Positions 50,630 through 63,595 of a stretch of DNA of 64,000 bases are shown here, in pieces. This stretch comes from Phycomyces blakesleeanus NRRL 1555(-) (taxonomy: Eukaryota; Mucoromycota; Mucoromycetes; Mucorales; Phycomycetaceae). The position numbers were made by a program, and so were the translations under genes. Position 1 is the stretch's first letter, and each line of letters begins with the position of its first letter. The DNA lies in NCBI RefSeq assembly GCF_001638985.1, contig NW_017265149.1:677619-741618 (forward strand), given 5' to 3'. The notes under the pieces were generated by a model, which was not told the origin of the DNA, did not search any database, and saw only the letters and a program-made list of their open reading frames with translations.

Positions 50630-51084
50630 AAGGCAATTATTAAGAAAATAAAGAAAATAAAGAAAATAAAGAAGTAAAAGAAGTAAAAGAAGTAAAAGAA
50701 AGAAAGGAAGTTTTTTTTTTTTTTAAGTAATAGTAGTAGTAGTAACAGTAACAGTAATAGTAGTTAAAATCACAGCAGGTATTTTATTTTCTTACAAAAA
50801 AAAAGAAAAAAAAAAGTTTGTGTCTCAGAAATTCTGGGTTTAAATAAAAGCGGTAACACAAGACAGTCCATTACGTCGGTGTTGATGTCCCACCCTCGAG
50901 ATAAAGAACAAGAAGAAAAAGTAAAAATCTAGGCTATTTTTGGTGATAATAGACATGTGTGCTTTATAGTTTTTGTCTATTTTACTTTTATAGATTTATA
51001 AACAAAAAGATGCATTTTTATATATATATTTCGCCTTGAATCCATTACATTTTTTGTCGTTGTTGTTGTTGTTGTGTCTTTTCT

Positions 51085-51085
51085 G

Positions 51086-51148
<63 letters not shown>

Positions 51149-51165
51149 TGTACCTGTGCCTGTGT
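51085..51165. repeat. CTGTGC hexanucleotide array
   Basis: About 11 perfect CTGTGC units (51086-51150), a break at GTTGTA, then one to two more. The strand shown is G/T-rich with C; there are no runs of three G, so a classical quadruplex is unlikely. Confidence 0.9.
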
Positions 51166-53017
51166 TTAGGCTGTACTTGTTAAACTATATACTTTAGCTT
51201 ACCTTACCTATCTACTAATTATTTTAGCTACAATGTGTATACTTATGTATTCGTATTTGTGTGCGTGTGTAAATGTTTTGTAGAAAATACAATTCTACAA
51301 ATTATCATTCAAAATAAAATATATATATATATAATTTTTTTTTATGATTTACTGTCTAATTACCCAATACAATAATACCATGATTTTATTTTTGAGGTAC
51401 CTGAACCAACCACGTTTGAATATTGAAAAGATTAAAATTTTATATTTATATATATATATTTACTTTATAAAGGCTTCCTTTGTTGCTATCTAAACAAAAG
51501 AAAAGAAATCTATCGGTTTATTTATTTAGTGTGATTCTTTGGATTTCTTCTTTCACTTCCGTATCACAATCAGTTTAGCAGTATGCTATTTATTTATTTA
51601 TTTATATATATAAAAAATCTTTCTACGGAGAATCCACATATTACTTTTATTGGAAAAAATTCCGCTTAAACGGACAGTAAGCAAGTCCAGAAAGACAAGA
51701 AGTCCAAGAAGAACACTAGCTTTTCTTATTTCTACTACTACTACTATATTAGATATAAAATAAACCATACATAATCATAAAGAAAAAATCAAAAAGAATG
51801 AATATCAAAAAAAAATTACATATATGGAAGAAGGGAGAGAAAGATCAATTGAAGATGTAACCAATTATTTACTTGAATCAAACATGGCCTTGTTTGCTTT
51901 CCTTCTTGGGTACCGAAGCGAGATTCGGCTGTCATGGTAACACAAGATTTTTTTTCATGTTTCGATGCACCCATCTAATTATATAAGATAAAAATAAAAA
52001 TAAAAAAAACAAGAGCCATCATTGTTATTTTTTTTATCTTTCTTTCTATCTTTCTTTATTTCTTTAGCTAGCAATTTGATTATCTCTATTATTCTTATTG
52101 CTTCGTTAAAATAACGCATTTAATTCAATACCTCATCAAATATGTCTATAACTTTGACATTCTTCCTATCTTCTTCTTGTTGCTACTGATAGCAATAAGA
52201 AAGAATCGCTTTAGTACAAATCAATTTCAGCAAATTGAATTTAGAACAATATTTTTGTTTCAATTGTTTCAATTGTACTTGTACGTACATAAAGAACAGA
52301 ACATGACATGACATGCCATGACGTGCCAAGACACAACACGGCACGGTACGGCACTACACGACACGACACGACAAGAAGTGCCAAGACAAGATCAAGATCA
52401 AGATATCCGAATTACTGGATTTTATTATGTTGACTATTATTCTTATTATTATTTTGAAAAAAAATTCAATTGACTTTCTTTTATATATATATATATATAT
52501 ATGTTAATAATTATCATTCATTGCAATTCAATTCAACTTTTTCTTGTTTGTTAAAGATGTATATATATAGAGAAAATGTATTTATATTTGAATCGATTTT
52601 TGAAACATAGTATATTTTATATATTTGTATTTATAATACAAAATTATACCAAGCTACACTATATATTATATTAATATATTTCAGATGATTTCATAGTTTT
52701 ATACAGTACAGTATAATAATAATAATAATAATTATCATCATCATGATAATTTATTCAGCTTTTTTGTATTTAATCTATATTTATATATATATTAAATATA
52801 TATATTTTAAAGGAATGAATAAAATAGTAAGATTCTTCTATTTATGAGAGGATTCTTTGGATCATGATTGGTTCAGGACTACACAACCAACGAAAGGATT
52901 TAGAGAAAGAGTATTTATATATATATACTACATAAACGCATATTGTATTATAATAATTAATAATAATTTAATAGCAATTAATCACTCAATCACTCATACT
53001 CCCCTCACACCACATAT

Positions 53018-53052
53018 TCATACATACATACATATATACATACATATATACA

Positions 53053-53087
<35 letters not shown>

Positions 53088-53121
53088 TTTATTTTATTTT
53101 ATTTTATTTTATTTTATTTTT
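53018..53121. repeat. ATACAT and ATTTT microsatellites in the MUB1 leader
   Basis: CATACATA-type repeats (53018-53085) pass directly into about seven ATTTT units (53085-53121), 107-210 bp upstream of the MUB1 ATG, probably within or next to its 5' leader. Confidence 0.85.
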
Positions 53122-53227
53122 ATTCTTCTCCTTCTTTTGCATCTCTTCCTTCTACCTCTCTCTTCTTATTTTTTTTTCTACTTCTTCCCCTTTACACCCT
53201 TATTATTCTTATCACTTTCTTTGCAAA

Positions 53228-55222
53228 ATGAGAGAACCTAATCTTTGCTTTCCAGCTCAAAGCAGAGCAGCCATCTGCATCACGACTGCGCTTTACGATA
53301 GACGAGCCCTCGACTGCACCGCAACCCTCCCTCTAATCAACTCACTTACCCATCTCGCCTACCTCACCTCAACATCTCCTCGCATCAGAGAAATCCTTGT
53401 GCTAGACAATGGTCTTGAGCGACTTATCCGCATCCTGTCTCCCTCTACACAATCCCTCGATCCTCGTTCGCTCTGGAAATGGACATTGGCCTTCCAATGC
53501 GTCATCAACGTTGGCGTACGAGGCACCGAACACATTCGAACCAGGGTTGTCGAGGCAGGGATGATTCCGATTGTGATGAACGTGCTCGATAGCTTCTTAA
53601 AGGCCCATGAGCTTGTTCGTCAGGACACCGAGCGCATACAAAGAAAGAAACGAATCCTATCTTCCATCAATCCATCCAGTCCCCCTGTTCACAGAATTCC
53701 CTTGAGAGATTCACTCTATCCTGACCTTCCCTGTAAGTTTTCCTTGATACTATATTATATACATCTATCATTTCCCTACTACTACTACTACTACTACTAT
53801 TATTATTATTATTATAAACAATCAAACATGAACAGCAAAAATTCACTAGTCCATAATTAATTGTCTCACCATTTTTGTTTTAAAATAGCACAAACTCCTC
53901 TTACAACATCCTCATCATCTCCAACAACCACCACACCAAATCCAACAAATCCAATGAATATGAATACCACTAGAGCACTTGGACCAATCACCCTTTTCTC
54001 TGCCCTGTCCCCAATCACTCCTATACCCCAACAGGACACTCACACACGTTACCCGCGCAGTCCCTCCTTTGCCACCCCCAGACGGTCTACTTTCCCGTAC
54101 GTAAAGATTACCTCAGCCCAGCGTCGCAGTAACCGCACAAGCCGGGAAAACCCTCGGTCACAAGCCCAAAGGGGTGATTCTCGTGTGCAATCCGACGGCA
54201 GTAACAACACTAGTGCCAGTAGTAATATCAATAACAACAACAACAATAATAATAATAATAATAGCAGCAGCAATGGTCTCAATGGTGGTAATCCTAATGG
54301 AGTCTCGCCTCACGAAGAAGATATCGTGATGGCGCTCCAGCTCCTTGCCTATCTCACCAAATACTCTCACATCCGTGACTCATTTCACACGTGCTTTGAC
54401 CGCAATGTGTTTTCCCTTGTTGAGAAATTTGCACACCGTACCCACCCAAAGGCTATCCAGTACTGGGCCAGCGTCATCATGCGAAACGCCTGCCGGAAAG
54501 ATGAAACACAAGGCGGCATACGTCGATGCGCAAACATGAGCTGTGGTAAATGGGAATCCGGACCGCGTGAGTTTGCTAAATGCCGCAGGTGTCGAAAGGC
54601 CAAGTATTGCAGTAAAGCATGTCAAAGCATAGCATGGGGCGATGGCCACCGCTGGTGGTGCTCCGAACGACAGGCTACTCGAGAACAATCTCATCTGGAT
54701 GCAGTTGCCACAGGAAACAACAATAACAACAACAACAATGGGAACGTCAGTGTTAATCCCAATCCTAATACCAATGGTAACGGTGGTGGAAGCAGTAGTA
54801 CCAATAGCAGCGTTGTTGCTGCTTCTGGTGCAGGTGGTAATGGATCAGGAGATGGTGTTCAGCTTGGACCATCTGCTATCAATACAGCCAATATGGGTGC
54901 ACAGACATCGACAACTGACTTGAGCACCAATCCTATCAACAATACACAGCTTGGTGGCAATAGTAATAATACTGTTCTTCAAGAACACAGCCACAATCAT
55001 AGCCATAACCATAGCCACAGCCATAATCACCATACTCTCCATCACCATCACTCCAACGTAATTTCTAGACGTGAGATTGATACCGATGCTGCCACAGAAC
55101 TCTCCCACCGAGGAATGAGTATTCTTTCTGATGTCGTTGTCGGTGCTCATCCTGAGTCTTCTACCGAAAGCTCAGAGTCTAGAGAGATGCGATTGGATAT
55201 GAACCTTAATATGGGACTGTAA
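53228..55222 (+). CDS. MUB1: MYND zinc-finger protein Mub1/SamB-like, 612 aa
   Basis: In yeast, Mub1 is the partner of the E3 ligase Ubr2 and targets the proteasome-gene activator Rpn4; in Aspergillus, SamB controls morphogenesis. Exons 53228-53732 and 53889-55222 join in phase 1 (GTAAGT...AAATAG, 156 bp). The N-terminus carries the family armadillo-like region (I-T-T-A-L-Y-D-R-R-A-L-D-C-T-A-T-L-P, L-A-F-Q-C-V-I-N-V-G-V-R-G). A disordered insert with an Asn11 run follows. The conserved region resumes at D-I-V-M-A-L-Q-L-L-A-Y-L-T-K-Y, and the MYND finger is at about residues 382-427 (C-A-N-M-S-C ... C-R-R-C ... Y-C-S-K-A-C ... H-R-W-W-C). The tail is Asn/Gly/Ser-rich with a His-rich run (S-H-N-H-S-H-N-H) near 565-590, a possible metal-binding stretch. 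Note that a proteasome gene lies in the same window, though distant. Confidence 0.93.
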
Positions 55223-55267
55223 CAAGAACAACAAGAACATTTATCACCACCACCGGCATCATCATCA

Positions 55268-55301
<34 letters not shown>

Positions 55302-56229
55302 CATCATTATCATCACCATCATCTTTACCAACAACAACAACCACAGCAACATCATCACCCTTTATTATTTCCCATTCCTTTCATTTTTTTTTCTCTATTA
55401 TAAATTCATACATTTATATACAGACACACAATCAATCAAGCAAAGAAAATTACTTTCATCTATATCTACATCTATGCAAATGTACATCCAATATATATAT
55501 ATATATATTATACTATATTTTATGTGTATATTTGCATACCTACAGAATATTACTATTATTTCTTCTTCTTCTTCTTCTTTACCTTATGACTATGATTTCA
55601 ATTTTCTTTTAACTTTCATTAAAACCAAAAATATATATATAATATTATTATTATTATTATTATTATTATACCAAATATATAACAACAACAACAATAATAA
55701 ATAATAAATAATAAATATAAAATTCTACATATGTAGCAATTGTCTTGTCTTTTCTTTTCTTTTTTTTTTCCTTATATTTTATAGCATGTCTGGGAATCTA
55801 TCTATTCTTTGGGTGGAAGGGACTAAAAATATATTATATATAAAATACATGTGAAGTAAAGGAGTAGAATAATCCTTAAAATGCCATTATTATCATTACT
55901 ATTAAGTATTGATCGTAATTTGTAATTTGTAATTTGTAATTCTAATATTTAAATATGATGTTCGTATGTTCGCATACTAATAAACACCTCTTATAGTTAT
56001 AGTTATTTAGGCGTTAATAAAGTACAACAAATGCTGTACATGTGCTAAATAGCAATTAGTATATAAATCTTTTTATTTCTTTATAATACAAAATACAAAA
56101 TACAATACATGTCACGTGTTTAGTAAGTAATCTATCTATCTATCGATCAATCAGTTAACAATTTTTTTTTCTTTTTCTAATTGATATCCAAGAGCAAAAT
56201 ATTACATAATGATAATTTTTGTTTATTTA
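55223..56229. other. Convergent spacer, repeat-rich
   Basis: Between the ends of MUB1 and the HSPA12-like gene. Contains (TTA)n at 55266-55293, CATCATCA runs, ATATAT tracts, (TTC)n near 55560-55577, (ATT)n at 55645-55668 and TAATTTG repeats at about 55917-55940. No gene seen. Confidence 0.55.
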
Positions 56230-58479
56230 TTAAAAAGATGGTTCAATTATATTATAGAGCTGCGTTGACTTTTCACCAATCACATCCCAACCCGCAACAT
56301 ATTCGTATTCTTTCCCAAAAAGATCAACCTTGACTCTGATCTTGTCCACCCCAAAACATATATTTGCAACCAACACTCCATTCGTAACCTGCTCTCTTGA
56401 ATCAAGCCGAGCTTTGGTATCAAAAATAGTCACCAAATTGACCTCTTTAGCCCTTGGATACTCTGGAACCGATTCATTGCTACCATCATATGCACACAAT
56501 GCTACAACATACATATACATTTTAGTATCAAAACAAAAGCAGATAGAGAATGAGACTTACATATGATTGGAAGTACTTCTTTATTCCAAACAACCTTTCT
56601 GGTAATCCACTTGTTATCATCCACCGCTTCACCTTTGTAGATACACACATGAAACCTGTCTTTCTCAAGCCAAGAGTTATCCCAAGCCTCGTCAGTAGGC
56701 GAGTACAGCTTGATGCCATATGTACGACGCAAGATACGTTGCGTAATCGAACTGGGTTTGATCCCAAACAAAGCTCCTCCTCTCATTGCACTGAGCTGTA
56801 TACCCTCTGGGATATGGAACCCCTTGATTCGGTCCTTAAAAGTCTCAAAGATCCGGTGTTGCAAATATGGCGAGTTTGCAAATCCTCCGGTAATAAACAG
56901 GACATCCAGCTGTCTCTGGTCTTCTAGCTGTCCAAACTGTTTTTCCATCGCCCCAAGGATCTGATCTACTAATGGGTCAAACAACCTGGTGCGCATCTCG
57001 TCCGTCGTGAACCCATCATCGTTCTTGATCCATGGATAAGTATGGATATAGTTTTGAGTCTGTCCTGGATGCAGTATATCTGCCAAACTATTTCCATATC
57101 CATCAAATTCATCCTATTAGGCACACACAGATGTACACAAGTTAATTATCGTATTATTGCGTTTCAATTTTTCTTTAAAAATATATATGTATATATGTTT
57201 ATGTAAATTACCTTGAAGATTTGCTCAAATGCTGCCAAACTAAGCTGTATATAATTCTCGGTGTAACTGGGGTAGTTAGAAACCCTTTCTCTCAACATGG
57301 CTTCAAACTCAATGTCTAAAAAGCTCGACCCACAGGTAACCCCAGACCCGACCGTGACCTCTTTTATGCCATGTGTTCCAGACGAACCATCCTTTTCAAA
57401 TGTCGCCAGATCTACTGTCCCACCACCAGCATTACAGATCATGCAAAGACTGCCATCCGGGAACTCCAGTCCAGGATATGTGCGCTCACAATACAGGGCT
57501 GATGCCAGCGTCTCATCAACAATCAAAAGCCGGCCGGGTTCGTCCTGGGCCTTGATAAAACCAGCCAGTATCGCGGCCTCTCTCATGATACCCTTGGACT
57601 CATCGGACCACATGGTTGGAACAGTCATACAATACCGATATCTTGAAGGATCAGCACAGGCAGGAAATCTTTTGAGGATGTCTTTAAAGATAGGTCTGCG
57701 CATCTCTTGCAAATAATCGGCAATAGCTAAGAAACAAATTATTATTATTTTGTTGGTATTAAACACTAATTATACTTGGTTTTATTCTTTTATATATATA
57801 TAATCTGATTTATACATCAAATTCATTAAATCTTTACTTTTTGCTAGAGTCCATCCTGGTGGTAAAGGTGGAAGATCTTCCTTGATGGCTTTGTCCAACA
57901 AGATCTTGACTCTGCTTACATACTGCAATGAATCTTGATCTTGATCTTCTACTTTTACTGTTAGAAGAAATGATGATAGTAACAAAAATCTAATGCTCGG
58001 ACCAAAAAAAAAAAAAAAGAATGGTACCCTAATTCTTTTGTTTTTTTTTTGCACATTTAATTACCATCATTCTTATAGAAAAACGATCTGATCCAATAGT
58101 AGAATGTCTTTGTGAATGATCTATAGGTCATTGCAGACACTGCCTCTTTAGTTTTCCAGTCATTTCCCCAGCTGTATGTACATAATATCAACATAAATTA
58201 TTAGATATGTATACACCTACACACATTTATAAAATTTGTATGGAATTTGGGTTGTAAACTTACTATTCTTCTAAATAAGGTATCTCATTATTTATTTCTA
58301 GTATGTAGTAGCCAGAATAAGTTGTTCCAAAATCTAAGTAGAGATATTATAAGGAGTTATGTTAATATAAAGCTCTTTATTTTCAATTGAAAGAGATCAC
58401 TAATTTCTTTTTTTTTAAAGAAAAAATTGCTTTTACCTATAGCAACAACGATATCATAATCATTCAAGTTTTTCGACAT
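56230..58479 (-). CDS. HSPA12-like Hsp70-family ATPase, 557 aa, intact
   Basis: Seven phase-matched exons: 58479-58437, 58333-58264, 58171-58065, 57951-57838, 57726-57212, 57113-56561 and 56501-56230. It has the Hsp70/actin ATPase fold: phosphate-1 D-F-G-T-T-Y-S-G at residues 15-22, V-P-T-M-W-S-D-E, I-V-D-E-T-L-A-S, phosphate-2 C-N-A-G-G-G-T-V-D-L-A-T, and the adenosine motif F-I-T-G-G-F-A-N-S-P-Y. The C-terminal third lacks a canonical peptide-binding domain and EEVD end, as in the divergent HSPA12 branch, which is strongly multiplied in Mucorales. Client and role are unknown. The frame is open upstream to 58620, but the pseudogene at 36465 has an ATG at the same place (43-nt exon 1), which supports 58479. 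Four decayed relatives lie in this window. Confidence 0.9.
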
Positions 58480-60239
58480 TATTAATGCTAGTAGTTTGAC
58501 TTTTTTTAAGGGCAACGGAGAAGAAGAAGGTATAAGTATATATCTATGTCTATAAAAGAATGAAATATCACCCTCTTTATATACCCTTATTTGCTTAGGT
58601 TTCTCAACCGTAAACTCCATTTCGATCTCTAAGAAAATTTACATATCACTTCATTAAGGTGGGCTTAGATGACAATCTAAGTTTATTTGATATAACTTCC
58701 AAGAGCTTCAAAATAAGCTGTACAAACTTTAAATGCATTATCCTTGAATTACTGTGCTATTATTAAAAAAAATAACCAAAATAAGAAGAAGCAAAAGGTA
58801 TGTTTCATTTACACAATTATAACACTGGTAACACTGGTAACACTACTAGTACTATGGGAAAAGAGTAATGATTTCCATAGTGATATTGAAGAGAGAGAGA
58901 GAGAGAAAAAAAGAAATTATCCTTGGTATTTTTCTTTTTCTTTTTGATGTCATAATCGGAATCATCCTCTGGTTCTCCATAGTGATAGTATTAGTAGCCC
59001 TAATAGTAATAAAGGGTATTTTGGAGTATATTACCCAATATAAATTAAAAGTATTAGATCTAATCATATAGTATACAAGAAATTTTAACTATATATATTA
59101 AATAAGGATAACAAGAACAATGATAATGGCAATGGCAATGGCAATGGTAATGGTAACTAAGGATATGACTCCTCCTTTTCTTTTTCTCTCTCTTTCAGCT
59201 ATAAATAATAATAAGTAGCACACAGAATGTAAAATATCGGTTCTGTAAATCTGTGATACCCTAAACTTCTTGGCACTCAAGTAATACGAGCCAAGCAAAA
59301 AAAAACCCCTAATCTATCTAATATTGTAATTAAAGGGTCTGATTTCTTGAGATAAATGCCAAGATACAAAAATATATTGCTTAATCAGTACAATTCACTA
59401 AATAAAGACAGTTTATACTATTCTTATTTTAAAAACTTTTTTTTTCTTACTACCTTTTCAAAGTAAAAATGTTTAAAAAGCTATGTTCATTTATTTCCCG
59501 TGTTGTTTTATTTGCCTTTTATGTAGCAATACATACGTGAATATATATATGTATATGTATATGTGCGAAAAGGTTTAGATGATTTATAATCGATTTTGAT
59601 ACACTTTGATCAAAATAACCCATTATCAGTATCGTCATTATAATCACATATATTATTGTTTCTAATACAATTTGGAACATAATCAATTCGACACTTTGCC
59701 TATGCTTTCATAAAAGTGTGTGGGTGGGCATACTTACTGTAGCTTAAGAAAAATCCTATGCTATTCCACCCATCAATCAGTAACTTTTCTGTCTTCCTTT
59801 AATTACAATTAAGCCGGTCAAATTCGCTGTAAAGTTGGGTTGGGTGTTTCTTCAGTAACATCCCAAAATCTAACACAGTCAGACATTGTACTTCTACTTA
59901 TGTGTATACTTCAAATATGACCTTTTGGTTTCAATATCGCTCAGACCAAAGTATATCCTTATGAGCAATATATTAAAATCAATTCATTTTTTTTAAAAGC
60001 AAGAATTGAACTCGGGTGCCAAGGTTAGTCATTAGATCAATCTTCTTGGCAGTTGAATCTTCGGGTATTAGCTCATCACCATTGTATACATATAGATATG
60101 CCAATAGGTTTGGTTAATTTTTTGTATCCACACATTATTGAACACAAATCATATATAATTGGAAGGCTGTTGTTTTTTTTTTTAAAAAAAAATCCCAAAG
60201 CTTTGTGAATTAGTTTATATTTATGGATATATATAGACT
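58480..60239. other. Intergenic, no gene supported
   Basis: Holds TAACACTGG (about 58820-58843, two to three copies), GAGAGAGA near 58888, GGCAATGGCAATG repeats (about 59124-59150) and AT-rich DNA. A tRNA-like T-arm at about 60000-60070 (minus strand) is discussed among rejected items. Confidence 0.45.
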
Positions 60240-60560
60240 TTGTACTGGTATCACTGCCAACCATGCCAGTTGGTAAATAAAAATCTTATGCCATGTGTAC
60301 GGCGTAGAATACGCCAAGTAACTGCAGCTGGAATTTAGAAAAAATAAAATAAAGGGTACTGCTCCTTTCAACACAACCGTGTGAATAAAGCAAATGGTCT
60401 TGAAATGCTTGATCCGTATTCCCAAAAACATATTCGCAATATGGGCCCAAAAATAGGCTAGATGTTCAGAATCCCTTTAGCAATGAATATAATTCTAAAA
60501 AGGGAGTTGTCTCCAAATTGTGCATTTGTTTCTTAATCCTACTTCACCTTATACTAGTGT
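60240..60560 (-). pseudogene. HSPA12-like Hsp70 fragment, degraded
   Basis: Minus-strand pieces in shifting frames follow the order of the intact gene: I-I-F-I-A-K-G-I-L-N near 60500 (for V-L-F-I-T-G-G-F-A-N), G-I-R-I-K-H-F-K near 60420 (for D-R-I-K-G-F-H-I), L-K-G-A-V-P-F-I-L-F near 60360, then V-T-W-R-I-L-R-R-T-H-G-I-R near 60300 (for I-T-Q-R-I-L-R-R-T-Y-G-I-K). Stops and frameshifts separate the blocks. It lies about 1.8 kb upstream of the intact gene and in the same orientation. Confidence 0.7.
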
Positions 60561-60830
60561 AAATGCACTATTATTTCTTGTGTTCGGGTGACCATAGATA
60601 TAAGCTTGATTTATAAAATCTCTAGCCAACCTTTCTTCATTTATTTTTCTTTTTAAAAAAAATAGACTTTTATGTTTGTAAATCAATTAAGGCTAACAAC
60701 ATCTGTAACTTAAACTCGAATGTATAAATATATATATGAAAAAAAAAGTATATAGGACTGCTGAACTCCCCTAACAGTAGTAATAAAAATAATAGAATTA
60801 TATATATATGATCTTATATGATCTTATATG

Positions 60831-63590
60831 AGGTATTCGGGACTGTTTAGGGGCTAGTATCTCAATATATGAAAAGGTAGATGCTGTAAGAGTGTTATTT
60901 ATTAAAGAGACAAAATAATATTGTTTATATCTGCTACTATTAAAATCCCTGTAATTCAAATCCCTGTTGTGTAATGGTTGGTTTACACTGTATGAGTGTG
61001 TAGTGTACGTGTTCCTGGTGTGAAACAGTTCCGGAGATTGTTAACTTGCCAGGTTCATTAGCAAGAATGAACCAGTGTTTGGTTGTGGGGTCTGTTCTTC
61101 ACTCAATTGTGGTGTGTATACCACAAAAGTCATTCCGAGCGAAGTAAATTGACATTTTGATCAATATTAGAGCAATTAATACCAAACAACTTTAGCACTG
61201 TGGATCTTACCATGTCTCACCAGGCTACTTATGCATACAAAAAGACTTTGCTTAGTCAATTTATATTTATAGCGGATTTTCTGTTTAAAAGTCGTTTTTA
61301 GAGCTGTGGTATACACACCACAATTGAGTGAAGAACAGACTCCACAACTAAACATTGGTTCCTTCTTGCTAATGAACCTGGTAAGCTAACAATCTCCGGA
61401 ACTGTTATACACCTGGCACATGTACACTACACACTCATACAGTGTAAACCAACCATTACACAACAAGAATTTTAACAGTAACAGATAAAAACAATATTAT
61501 TTTATGTCTTAAATAAATAACACTTTATAGTATTTACTTTTACCAATATTGAGATATTAACTCCTAAAAAATCCCGAATACTTCATTATCAACTCTTCTG
61601 ATAACTTTGGCCCCTTTATCGTTACATTTGATTATGAATTGTGATGAATTGAGCTTAATTACACCCCTTCATTGACTCTTTGGCAAGGTTGGCTTATGAT
61701 CTGGAATATGTGAGCCAAAGCCTAAACAGACGAGATATCTGATAATTGTCTCTCTACAGATGAATATTTCTATTTTCTTTAAAGAGGCTCTTCGCCTAGA
61801 GTATGCGGCAAATTGGGTTCTTTCGAACCACTTGCACAAATTATATTACTGTCTTCTCACTAATCTTTCTAGGTCCTACAAGCCGCTTTCTTGGGTCTGA
61901 AGATTTTATTTTAACTATTCTCTTAATGATGTACTTGACATTAGGCAGGCTCATGCCAACAGCCTATGAAATCTGAATTACTTTGACATCTGCTTAATGC
62001 ATGTATACAATGCATTCGTCTTAGTAGGAATCCTATTTTTCAAAAGGAACATGTGTGTTTTCTGATGATGTGTCTTGCATGTTGGATTAGATTATTAAAA
62101 TGAGCAAAAAAACAATGCTCATGTTTTTATTTTTTGCGGGTGTCAAAACGATTTAGATTGTGAGTCTTTAATCTTTTGACAGAGTAATTAAAAACTAGAG
62201 TTGACTTTAATAGATAGATTTCAAAAACGCGTATAATAATATTATATACTATTTCACTTCATTTGTTTAAATAAAGTATATGTAACTTTGATTTTATTAA
62301 GGTCTTTTATATATTGATAAAAAAAATTAAAAAAAAAAAACAAAAACAATTAAAGTTGGTGAACACTCAAGCCTAGAGCTTTGCTGAGCGGGTTCAAGGT
62401 GGTACCTTGGCTTTACTTTATCTAAATATTCAAAAAAGTTAAGATTAGTATATTGTCAATGAATGTTTTTATTTATTTATTACATACCTGCTATAAATAA
62501 AAATATTGCTTATCTTGAGGTATGGTCAGCTCAAGATTCTCTCGCAAAAACGAGAGAGACCCGGTTGGAGATTATTATCACCTTAATAAGCCGCTAGGCA
62601 GATAGAGCCACTGGCTAGCACACAAAAGTGTAAGGTGTGTTCGCCACTACGTCCCACCAAGCGTTTAAGTCAGAAAACCCTCAGAGTTTCCCACGTTTTG
62701 TATAAGAGAAAAAAAGCAGCATCCGCCATCAACATTACAATCAGATTATGCAACAGGACCTCTTCCCAACCGAGGTTGAGAAATTAAGGCCGCTTACAAA
62801 TGCCACGTCATGCGCAGAAGACTTGAGATGACTACAATCTAACATCGAACACGCATGGCAGAAAACCCTCAGATCCCTACGAAATACGCGAGGCATAGAC
62901 TGACAAGCTCTATACCGCATCGATAATTAAGCATAGTTACCGGGACCACAGCTTATTATTGACTTGCATCTTTGTACAAGATAGAATGATAATATCTGAT
63001 TTTACTGTATCAATTAAAATGGAGAAGATACAAACCGCGAGTAAAGAAGAAAATTAAAAAATCCCATTCACTCCCCCGTTTTAAAAGAAAAAATTTTTTT
63101 CTTCAAAGCCATCTGGGCGTAAAAGTAAAAGTCACGGCGCATAAAATAAACATCGGGTTCTGAACAAAAAATGCGCCCATATTCTTTTATCAGCATGTGA
63201 TATATATAAGCCTCTCAAAGGATTTGTTTATTTATGAGTGAGAGATATTAAAAAGTCTATATGTGAAGACTAATATTTACGTAGCATACAACTTCTTGCT
63301 AGAAATATACTTTCAAAATACGTATATATATTTATTAAATCATGTAACTTGGAATTTCAATGTGGAATCCAAATAATTGGTTTATTTAACAACTCCATTT
63401 AAAACATCTCTACGACTCGAATATTTATGAAAATAAAATAAAAAAGAAATAAAAAGTTAAAATGTACTTTCAATTGCATTATTACAAGTAAACCAATCAA
63501 TATACAATAACTGTAATTGCTATTACGATTGACTCAATTATATAATGTATTACTTATAAGAATCGTTTTGCAAAATAGTACTTCTTCACT
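60831..63590. mobile_element. Right arm of the large inverted repeat
   Basis: Inverted counterpart of 38601-41534. It contains a foldback element (arms 60831-61125 and 61305-61585 around a single 179-bp inner repeat), the mirrored Tc1/mariner-like relic (about 61590-62010, minus strand) and the GC-rich outer unit (62500-63220). It ends with AGAATCGTTTTGCAAAATAG...CTTCACT, the mirror of the left arm's outer end. Only scattered substitutions and short indels distinguish the arms over most of their length. Confidence 0.85.
61590..62010 (-). pseudogene. Tc1/mariner-like relic, mirrored copy
   Basis: Reverse complement of the relic at 40190-40615 with a few substitutions, for example AACAGCCTATGAAATC here against GATTTCATGGGCTGTT there. 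The shared stops show it was already dead when the arm was duplicated. Confidence 0.45.
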
Positions 63591-63595
63591 GGTAT

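Larger units (their letters stand above)
50630..53227. other. Long divergent spacer NHA1 / MUB1 rich in simple repeats
   Basis: 2.6 kb with no gene. Contents: (AAGTAAAAG)n and (TAG)n near 50670-50765, the CTGTGC hexamer array (51085-51165), CATGACATGAC/CACGACACGAC repeats at 52305-52375, (AATA)n, ATACATACAT at 53018-53085 and (ATTTT)n at 53085-53121, then a CT-rich leader right before the MUB1 start. Such a long spacer may carry regulation for both genes. Confidence 0.5.

Noticed and set aside
60000..60085. tRNA-like sequence on the minus strand (T-arm-like GAGTTCAATTCTTGC)
   Set aside because: Only the T-loop looks right. I cannot form an acceptor stem or a five-pair anticodon stem with a seven-base loop.
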